Shown piece after piece: positions 55,931 through 64,000 of a DNA stretch of 64,000 bases. Position numbers and translations under genes: made by a program. This DNA is from Valencia hispanica (lineage: Eukaryota > Chordata > Actinopteri > Cyprinodontiformes > Valenciidae), in assembly GCA_963556495.2 (NCBI GenBank), contig OY747712.1:52942069-53006068 (forward strand), read 5' to 3'. Position 1 is the first letter of the stretch. Each line of letters starts with the position of its first letter. A model generated the notes under the pieces. That model saw only the letters and a program-made list of their open reading frames with translations. It ran no database searches and had not been told where the DNA came from.

Positions 55931-57673
55931 AAAATAAATTGCACTAAGGTGGGAAACTTGGAGGAATGGCGGCATTGAGACATTATCAGATATCGTTGGT
56001 TTAAACAAGGTACTCTCATTTGCTATACTCAAAGACAAATTCAAACTTAAAGAAATTGAAATATTCAGATACTTGCAGTTAAAAAACTGGGTAAAAGAGA
56101 ATTGTGATATTGAGAATAATGTTCCAAGCAAGTTGAATACACTTTTGGAACCAAGCAAGAATACATAAAAGAAACTCATTAGTGTCCTTTATGATATTCT
56201 TATTAAAGCTAAAACAAATAATGACTTACTGAATAAAATATATGAATGCTGGGATAGAGATATAGAGAACTTTGATTCCAATGCGAAATGGAAAGAATGT
56301 TTACAACTTACATACAAAATTACAACTAATGAAAACCTTAGATTGATCCAGTATAAATAATGTCAAGAAGTTACTATAGTAGAGATAGAATTCATAAGTT
56401 TGACACATCTTCCCCCAGTACCTGTTTAACGTGCGGTACGACAAACATAGGTTGCCATAGGAAGATGGCTCTCTAGTGTGTGTAAACGACAGTTTGTATT
56501 TACACCTGAGACCTGTCTTCTCCAAAATGTGAGGGAAATGAAATATCCGTTGGGGTGGCAATTAACTTATTCATCAGTTTATACAAAAATATTACTACAA
56601 AATTGGAAAAACAAGGAGACTCCAGGATTGAATAAGTGGAAAAAATTATGAAGTTTTATCTAAATATCAAGAAATCTATATCAACAGAATTTTATAGGCA
56701 AAAGCAGTTTGAATCTGTGTGGAAAAAAATATATTTGAAGCCCTCTAAGTGGCCCAACACCATCAACCTAATACCATAAATTGATCATATATCAAATATA
56801 GGGCTTGGGGGATAACCTTACATGGTTAATTGATGCACAAGAGTGGATGTGAGTGTGTGTGTATGTCTATGGGTGTCCTTGTAGGCATGTGGGTATCTGG
56901 GGGGGTAGGTAGACCTTATAGCATGCAGGCCTTGTAAATTTGGATAACATAATGTAAACTTCTTTATGTTCAAGGTAAATTACGATTGGTTTATTTGGAA
57001 GCATTTTCATGTAATTTGTTGAAAACTGAAATAAAAATAATTACATAAGAAAAAGAAACCCAGCAGGTACAGTTTTGAAATTTTCTTTAAATCTGTGAAT
57101 CAACTGCTTGTATCCTCTAATTGTAATATTTCTACTCAGTCAAAGACCTCTGATCAGCTCATACATTGAGGTTTATCTGGCTGAGCAAAAAATTCACATG
57201 CAACTTCCTTCATGCTGTTTACATGCATCATTGTTCCAATACTGACATGTAAAGCTGAATTCAGAGAAGGACTCACTCGCCTTGGAAAAAGCCCCACAGC
57301 TCTGATCAGTGAAATTACATGGCACGTCCAAATGTTACTGGTTAAACTGATTTAGACATCCAACAACATTTCTAGCAAAAAAAACTAATTTATTATCATA
57401 TAGTTATCTCTGACCCGCAGAAAGAATAGATCTTCTGCTCTAATTGTTTTCCTTATGTTTAAAGAAACCAGTTGGGGCAGTAAGACCGGCCTGTCTTTAA
57501 GGCACATTCAGACGTTCCTGCCTCACCAGAGAAGTCAAGTAAACAAATACTGGTGCAAGTGAGCACAACAAAGCTGACAGATGATAGTGATCAGGCTGAT
57601 CTGGTTAAAGGGGGACACAATGGGCAACCAAGGCAGACAGGGTGTACAGCAGAAGCAAGACAACAATACTTAC

Positions 57674-57705
57674 ACATTTCCCCTGCGTGGAAGGCTCAGC
57701 TCTTT
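57674..57705 (-). CDS. mast3: small MAST-family kinase exon (long N-terminus)
   Basis: This 32-bp exon encodes KELSLPRRGN plus two bases. KELSLPRRG precedes the NRKSL exon in MAST2 and MAST3. The acceptor is CATTATAACAG after a pyrimidine-rich tract and the donor is TGT|GTAAGT, a near-consensus site. With exon 41434-41522 it gives [20 protein letters not shown], the same length as in MAST3. The exons that start this longer isoform lie beyond the right edge or are not recognised. It is very short, so the call depends on this match and the splice sites. Confidence 0.82.
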
Positions 57706-57947
57706 CTGTTATAATGATTCCAAAAGAAAGAGACAAAAAGGTAAAGTTAGTATTTACTAAAGAGGAAATTAACATTTCATAAATAAGTGTAATATTTACA
57801 TGTTTAAAATCCCCCCCACACACTGACATTAACTCAGACTAAACCTTTCCTAGTTTAAAAAGGTAGGATAACAATGATTTCTACTTGTTGACGGTCAGAA
57901 TAAAGACCAAATTTTAATGCTTTCTTCATATTCAGGAGTCTACATTC

Positions 57948-58780
57948 TAGGGCTGTAAAGTCCTAGTCGACTGATTGGTCGATGCGTTGAGTCGACCAAA
58001 ATTCTGATTGGTCGATTTTATGCCGTGTTAATTTTTGAAATTTGATTGGACAAGAGCTGATCGGTGCTGATGTTAGAGTTGGATACAACAGCGCTGCCTC
58101 TCATGTGATATTGCTTTAACAGTCTACAGGGAGATCGAAGAACGTCCACGTTATTCAACGTGCTGTGGCTTTAGTGCTTCATTTGTAAATCATTAGGTGC
58201 CGGAACGCAAAGTACATGACAGCGCAGGCATGACCAGAGACGCGCACAGGTCCCGGAACGCAGTAAATGGTAGCGGGAAAAAAACGTGTAAGACATGATA
58301 TGGGCCTTACAGGCCTGAATGTTTAAAATATTGTAATGTTCTCCAATAGATGCAGACAATGGTTGTAATCCAAAGGTTTAATGCCGACTGCTGTTGGCCG
58401 CAATCACGCCATACAAAACAGTAATCTAAAGAACTCTCACATAAACCGGTTGTCTGTCTAGCTCCATTTAAAGAAACACACCAGTTCCCCGGCACTCAAC
58501 TGCGGACTCCCCCCGCGCGCAGCCTGCAGAACAGTGCTGGATTTGGTCGGGTTTTTTTATTTTATTGCCTAAAGCGCAATTGCGCCGTGCCCACAGTCTT
58601 TGTTTTGAGCCCAATGCACAGCTTTATTCCGTTTGTACTTGTCTTGATCTGACATGTTTAATAAAGATCATTGTCCCTGAATTGCCTTGCCGTTTAGTGC
58701 AATTGGAGTAATCATGGCATATTATATTGCGCAGATGCACGTAATGCAAAATGCTGTCAGAGGCCCTGATTACAGCCCTA
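57948..58780. mobile_element. hAT-E element
   Basis: Ends TAGGGCTGTAA and TTACAGCCCTA, flanked by a perfect 8-bp repeat, CTACATTC, at 57940-57947 and 58781-58788. 833 bp. The left end carries repeats of GATTGGTCGA and AGTCGAC. No transposase is recognised. Confidence 0.92.
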
Positions 58781-58788
58781 CTACATTC

Positions 58789-59010
58789 ACAGATTGCTAT
58801 TTCTTTAAACATCATGTGATGGGATCACCACCTTGTTGTGGGAAGATTTTACTGCAGGAGGAACTGGTGCACTTCCCAAACTAGACAACATCAAGAGGAA
58901 AGAATATTATTTGGACATTTCAAGACATCAGCAGGGAATATCAAGTTTGTGCCCAAGCTGGTGTCCCAATTGAACAACGACCCTAAGCATTCGTCATGCC
59001 TTGTAGGGCC
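58789..59010 (+). mobile_element. degraded Tc1-like transposase fragment
   Basis: Matches Tc1-like coding blocks in order: TTTACTGCAGGAGGAACTGG, GTGCACTTC, GAGGAAAGAATATTATTTGG, ACAACGACCCTAAGCAT (the DNDPKH region with the second catalytic D). The frame is not open and no ends were found. Confidence 0.6.
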
Positions 59011-60419
59011 TGTTGGGACAAAATACTGCAGCTCTTCTTCCAACACAACTCCCATATTCTTCCTCTCCTCCACTGGATCTGTATACGTTTCCGAATTGAT
59101 TTCAAACTCTTTATTGGTGACTTCCATCTAGATTTTCAAAAGATTTTTACACTTTGTGTCCTTCGAGTCTCTCCAAATGTTTTTCTTTTCAAACTGATAA
59201 GTCTTTGCAGATGTAAAGCTAAAAAGCAAAAACACACCATGTTTTAGGAAGGGAATCAAATAATGCTATGACCCACGACGTTCATAATATCACCACATGG
59301 CCAGCTTCCTGCAAGGCATTCCTGCAGTGAAACGTAACAATATCCAAAAAGGTCCAGGAAATTTTAAAAAGCCATAAATGTCTTTAGGACTGTATCTTGT
59401 CAATATGTTATCCAATGGTGAAAACATGACCCATTTGTAGCTTGTGGTTTAGCTGGTTCCAGCAGAAGAAATGTTCAGGGCCGTCTCCAGCTTTTAACGA
59501 GTACCTGGGCTGGGCTTAGCCCAGACAAGATGGGATATTTTTGTTGTTTTTTTAAAGTGTTACAATAGATTATAGCATCCATAGTAAGGTACCTAAATTA
59601 TTATTTATTTTCAATGCTTGCACATCAAAACAGTGTAATGTGTCATCTAATATAAAATGGCATATCATTTTTTATCTAATGTAGAATTTAATGTTCAATG
59701 TTGTGTGTTTTGGAAAATCACTGACAGCAAAACTAAACAATGATTTAGTTCGATCAATCTTTGGTTCCGTTAGTCTCCCTTTACTTGACAGTCCCTTTCT
59801 TTTTCCCATTTGTCTTTGCTTTTTCCATTTCTCAAACACAACACCGTGCACATACTATCATTCATACACTATTCACCTATTGCTGTCTCTCTGTGTCTTT
59901 ATCTCTAGCTGTTGTTTCTCTTCTTCTCCCTCTCATCATTGGTTCTGTCATCGATAGTCTGCTTGGCTCTGTCAATAATGCCAAAATGGTAAATGAGCAA
60001 ATAAGGTAAAGCAAAGCTTTACTTATGTCATTTATTATGTCTTCAATGATACACTGTTATTGACCGGTTTTGAATTTGCTTCTATCTATATTTAAATAGG
60101 TTTTATGATAATTGACACGGAAAGACCTTTTCTAATTACTTATCTATATCTGCTATAGCATTCTATTGCACAAAATATTCTAATTTAATAACTGGGAGCA
60201 GTTTCCATGTTTGATTGGCTCAGCTCTGCTGCTGATGGCTCCTTCTCTGTCTGCAGCTCATCTTTGCTTCCTTCTACAAAATGATTCAATCAAATCAAAG
60301 TGTGTAACAAACCAACAGAAAACCAGTCGCACATATAATAATGTAATACAAACAAGCGAACAATAAAACTAAATCAACAAGTTTAACAATAGAAACATTC
60401 AGCCTTCCTGTCTAAAGCA
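59011..60419. other. intronic DNA, nothing recognised
   Basis: No exon or bounded element recognised. A short self-complementary stretch (CTGGGCTGGGCTTAGCCCAG) lies near 59505-59525 without a partner. Confidence 0.4.
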
Positions 60420-61986
60420 TCAGTTCTCACATGGAGAATACTGTCTGCAGGAGGAATGTGAGTTAAAGTCTCTCTCTCTCTCTCTCTGGGTGACCTCAGC
60501 ACCAGAGATTGGAGAGACCGACCCCAAGTCCCCAAACCCTGCTTCCAGATTGGAAGGCGTGCAAGTGGGATTGAGGAGGTCTTCGAAGTATTCCATCCAC
60601 CGACCCAAAACGTCCCGCGTCGAGGTCAGCAGCACACCATCCTCACTGTAAACAGTGTTGGTGGCAGACCGCTTTCCCCCCCCCCACCCCCCCGAGACGC
60701 CGGATGGTGGACCAGAATCGCTTCGAAGCCGTACGGAAGTCGTTTTCCATGGCCTCTCCAAACTCCTCCCACCACCTGTGGGAGGGGCCATAGGGATCGG
60801 GTGCTGTGCAGGATGGGCGGCGGCCAAAGGCGGGGACCTTGGCGGTCCGATCCTCGGCTGCAGAAGCTGGCTCTCGGGACGTGGAACGTCACCTCTCTGG
60901 TGGGGAAGGAGCCGGAGCTGGTGTGCGAGGTTGAGAGGTTCCGACTGGACATCGTCGGACTCACCTTGGCGCACGGCTCTGGCTCTGGAACCAGTCTCCT
61001 CGAGAGGGGTTGGACTCTCTTCCACTCTGGAGTTGCCCCTGCTGAGAGGCGCCGAGCTGGCGCCTGTACGTTGGGCGGTGAACGAGAGGGTAGCCTCCCT
61101 CCGCCTTGGGGTGGGGGGACGGGTCCTGACTGTTGTTTGTGCTTACGCGCCAAACAGCAGATTAGATTACCCACCCTTCTTGGAGTCTTTGGAGGGGGGG
61201 CTGGAGAGTGCTCCTCCTGGGGACTCCCTTGTTCTGCTGGGGGACTTTAACGCTCACGTGGGCAATGACAGTGAGACCTGGAGGGGTGTGGTTGGGCGGA
61301 ATGGCCCCCCCGATCTGAACCCGAGTGGTGTCTTGTCATTGGACTTCTGTGCTCTTCATGGATTGTCCATAACAAACACCATGTTCAAGCATAAAGGTGT
61401 CTATATGTGCACTTGGCACCAGGACACCTTAGGCCGCAGCTCAATGATCGACTTGGTTGTCGTCTCATCTGATCTGCGGCCGCATGTTTTGGACACTCGG
61501 GTGAAGAGAGGGGCTGAGCTGTCCACTGACCACTACCTGGTGGTGAGTCGGCTCCGATGGTGGGGGAGGACGCCGGACAGACCTGGAAGGCCCAAACGTG
61601 TTGTGAGGGTCTGCTGGGAACGTCTGGTAGAGTCTCCTGTCAGAAGGAGCTTTAACTCACACCTCTGGCAGAACTTTGAACACGTCCCGGGGGAGGCGGG
61701 GGATATTGAGTCCGAGTGGACCATGTTCCGCGCCTCCATTGCCGAGGCGGCTGACCGAAGCTGTGGCCGCAAGGTGGTCGGTGCCTGTCGCGGCGGCAAC
61801 CCCCGAACCCGCTGGTGAACACCGGCGGTAAGGGATGCTGTCAGGCTGAAGAAGGAGTCCTATCGGGTCTGTTTGGCTTGTGGGACCCCTGAAGCAGCTG
61901 ATAGGTACCGACAGGCCAAGCGGGATGCGGCTCGGATGGTTGCTGAGGCAAAAACTCGGGCGTGGGAGGAGTTTGGAGAGGCATCT
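60420..61986. mobile_element. rearranged LINE fragment, two pieces head to head
   Basis: At 60776-61986 the plus strand carries the 5' UTR end and the endonuclease of a LINE. At 60420-60775 the minus strand carries the piece that should follow it ([15 protein letters not shown], [26 protein letters not shown]). Both pieces meet in sequence at GAGGAGTTTGGAGAGGC. An inversion of adjacent parts explains this. Clade not certain. Confidence 0.8.
60801..61818 (+). pseudogene. LINE endonuclease domain, frameshifted
   Basis: An AP-type endonuclease that would nick target DNA. The first part ([17 protein letters not shown], frame ending 61250) changes frame near 61050 to [12 protein letters not shown], then [24 protein letters not shown] (catalytic D and N), [28 protein letters not shown] and [11 protein letters not shown] (catalytic DH). 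A stop comes at 61816-61818; similarity continues as WEEFGEA to about 61986. Reverse transcriptase absent. Confidence 0.85.
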
Positions 61987-62227
61987 TAGTTTAAATAACA
62001 AAAAATTACACCTTTTTCCGAGTTTATTTTTGAAAATGTGTTAAATTAATTTCTAAATCTTTTGACAGAAATGTACTCCATTATTTCCCTTTTATTGACA
62101 ATGGCCCTAATATACCTGATTTAACTATTTAACACGGTATTTCACAATTTGATGACTCCACTCCATAATATATGGAAAACGTTTTGTGATTCTTTATGAC
62201 ATGCAATTAAGTAATGTGTAGAATATA

Positions 62228-63137
62228 CACTACTCCAAAAACAAAGGGAACACTTAAACAACACAATGTTACTCCAAGTCAATCACACTTGTGTAAAATC
62301 AAACTGTCCATATAGGAAGCAACACTGATTGACAATCAATTTCACATGCTGTTGTGTAAATGGAATAGAAAACAGGTGGAAATTATAGGCAACTAGCCAG
62401 ACGCCCCCAATAAAGGAGTGGATCTGCAGGTGGTGACCACAGACCACTTCTCAGTTCCTATGCTTTCTGTCTGATGTTTTGGTCACTGCTGAATGCTGCT
62501 GGTGCTTTCACTCTAGTGGCAGCATGAGACGGAGTCTACAAGGACCACTACCTCCGCCTTTGTGCAAGGAGGAACAGGAGGAGCACTGTTAGAGTCCTGC
62601 AGAATGACCTCCAGCAGCCCACAGATGTACATGTGTCTGCTCAGTATGGACCGGCCCATCCGTTCCCCAGACCTGAATCCTATTGAGCACATCTGGGACA
62701 TCATGTCTCGCTCCATCCACCAACGCCACGTTGCACCACAGACTGTCCAGGAGTTGGCAGATGCTTTAGTCTAGGTCTGGGAGGAGATCCCTCAGGAACC
62801 CATCCGCCACCTCATTAGCAGCATGCCCAGGTGTTGTAGGGAGGTCATCCAGGCACATGGAGGCCACACCCACTACTGAGCCTCATTTTGACTTGTTTTA
62901 AGGACATTACATGAAAGTTAGAGCAGCCTGTAGTCTGTTTTTCCATTTTAAGTTTGAATGTGACTCCAAATCCAGACCTCCATGGGTTGATACATTTGAT
63001 TTCCATTGATAATTTTTGTGTGATTTCGTTGTCAGTACATTCAACTATGTAAAGAACAAAGTATTTAATTAGAATATTTCATTTATTCAGATGTAGGATG
63101 TGTTATTTTAGTGTTCCCTTTATTTTTTGGAGCAGTG
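62228..63137 (+). mobile_element. Tc1-like element, deleted to 910 bp
   Basis: Ends CACTACTCCAAAAACAAAGG and CCTTTATTTTTTGGAGCAGTG are inverted. TA flanks on the left (62226-62227), and CA, probably a mutated TA, lies on the right (63138-63139). The outer 300 bases each side are well kept, but the transposase middle is gone. Confidence 0.88.
62520..62878 (+). pseudogene. Tc1-like transposase remnant
   Basis: Keeps the start area (GCATGAGACGGAGTCTACAA at 62524), a short central piece ([13 protein letters not shown] frame near 62560), then [15 protein letters not shown] (catalytic E near 62690) and HVAPQTVQELADALV. A stop at 62772 and another frame carry on to the natural stop near 62876. The first two catalytic D residues and most of the helix-turn-helix are deleted. 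Confidence 0.85.
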
Positions 63138-64000
63138 CATGTGATGATACACCAAATCTTACTGCTTGTAGTCTAAGGTATGCTGAATTGATGGTTTGAT
63201 TTTAATGCATGTGCAATTCCATAAGTTCCACAGCTGGACATGTGCATTACTCGAAGCTATGCTGTTCTGATGAGTATGGTGTTCCATCAGAACACCTGTT
63301 GCCGGTTGTGAGTAATTGAGGGAGCAGTGAGCCTGCAGCTGGTGAGTGAAACAACAGATGTCAAACATCCGGGCTGAAGCCCTGCAAAAATCGGCTGACG
63401 ACGCCACTGAGCGCCCCCATAAGGATCCACAAAGATGGGACTTCTCAAGCAAAGCTGTTTAGAGCAACTTGACAGAACGTGACGCTGCAAACACGGAACC
63501 AAATGGGCATGGTGTATAAATCAGCAACAAGCTCCTGAGCAATGTGCATACAATGCATGTCTGGGAGTTCCCCTATATTTGGCTAAACATGTGCTATGCC
63601 CTCATGCAGGCTGTTTAAATGTATTCAGTTCTCTAGATGCAAACAGATGTGTGCTGTATCCTCTACATTTTGTTGCCTCCGTCTGTTTTTTTCTGAAAAA
63701 AACATTTGAGATTAGACAGACGATGAAGAGCCATCCAGTGGCCTGGCTCTGTTTGTACCTGCAGACTGTGTTACTGCAGCTGCTGTCTTTGCTCTGCACA
63801 CTGGCACTCGTTCTGCTCGTACAGCTCATTCCCATTACAGATCTGTGAGTGCCTCCAAAGCCAACCAGAGGCTGTGTACCCTGGATTCTAAGTATAATCT
63901 GAAAACAGCTAATATGTGCAACACTCATGCTTTACATAGCAGTTCTTTACCCAGTCAGCTGGATGCAGTCTCCCTGCCCCACATATGCACACCCAAAAAA
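63138..64000. other. intronic DNA, nothing confirmed
   Basis: The expected place for further upstream mast exons. One candidate with good splice-like ends (63758-63848, minus strand) does not fit the phase of the next exon and is not called. Confidence 0.4.

Larger units (their letters stand above)
49690..57055 (+). mobile_element. 5'-truncated L1/Tx1-type LINE, split by nested insertions
   Basis: LINE sequence runs at 49690-51025, resumes at 54684 up to about 55134, and again from 55930 to 57055. The frame at 49748-50383 holds IKAFPQKKSPGVDGLPAEFY and FRPISLINCDKKT (RT). At about 50395-50870 come AVDAEKAFDRLEWAYL and FADDLLLYLSN with the catalytic DD. After the hAT nest, LPNMELYQIATQMFYI, then W-rich C-terminal blocks (LRWETWRNGGIETLSDI, IEIFRYLQLKNW). 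The A-rich tail is near 57030-57055. Possible diverged target repeats are AAACACAGCAAGG (about 49678) and AAACCCAGCAGG (about 57056). Several stops are present. Confidence 0.85.

Noticed and set aside
59470..59530. Self-complementary CTGGGCTGGGCTTAGCCCAG as a transposon end
   Set aside because: No inverted partner or target repeat could be located.
60420..61025. 201-codon minus-strand frame
   Set aside because: Only the part from about 60775 to 60500 is real LINE sequence; the rest is the shadow of the plus-strand endonuclease.
63758..63848. Possible mast upstream exon on the minus strand (CACTCACAG acceptor, CTGCAG|GTACAA donor)
   Set aside because: The only open frame ends in phase 2, but exon 57674-57705 starts in phase 0, and the peptide does not resemble known MAST N-termini.
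63722..63848. Hydrophobic leucine-rich plus-strand frame resembling a signal peptide
   Set aside because: Short, no splice context, no family similarity; composition alone can produce this.

Overview
The window looks like teleost fish nuclear DNA. It carries Tc1-like transposons, L2/CR1-type and L1/Tx1-type LINEs, a DIRS element, a BEL/Pao retrotransposon and many hAT and TTAA-flanked short elements, and it contains spliced exons of one vertebrate gene. No bacterial-style operons, rRNA, tRNA genes or CRISPR arrays were seen. The species cannot be named from the sequence.

Host gene: eight small exons on the minus strand read as the N-terminal part of a MAST-family kinase, best matching MAST3. 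In transcript order they lie at 57674-57705, (alternative first coding exon 44412-44497), 41434-41522, 41120-41192, 35337-35415/35418, 8720-8877, 3376-3451 and 3009-3218. All splice sites are GT-AG and all phases agree. The upstream promoter, the kinase domain and the PDZ domain lie outside the window. Almost everything else is intron filled with mobile elements.

Layout by coordinate: 0-3 kb, a local tandem duplication split by a hAT element that itself holds a LINE-derived insert. 3-9.5 kb, three mast exons plus Tc1 remnants, one of them carrying a foldback element that was in turn hit by a fresher Tc1. 9.7-14.4 kb, a minus-strand DIRS element without most of its tyrosine recombinase. 14.46-24.3 kb, a minus-strand L2-type LINE split by a complete 7.5-kb BEL/Pao element with nearly identical LTRs. 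24.3-35 kb, small hAT, Tc1, L2 and TTAA-flanked elements, including hAT inside hAT. 35-44.9 kb, four mast exons and a probable internal promoter, with a hAT transposase pseudogene split by a Tc1. 45-49.3 kb, a palindromic TTAA element, a Tc1 holding a LINE tail, and a short element flanked by CAT. 49.7-57.06 kb, a 5'-truncated L1/Tx1 LINE holding a nest of at least four hATs and two L2 pieces. 57.7-64 kb, a mast exon, a hAT, a rearranged LINE and a deleted Tc1.

The main biological content is therefore a MAST3-like gene with two alternative N-termini whose introns have been built by repeated nested transposition. Target-site duplications give the order of many insertions. I found no convincing new multi-gene system. 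The items most worth checking are the alternative first exon, the palindromic elements (one with an exon-like loop), and the LINE-derived short element with a preserved reading frame.
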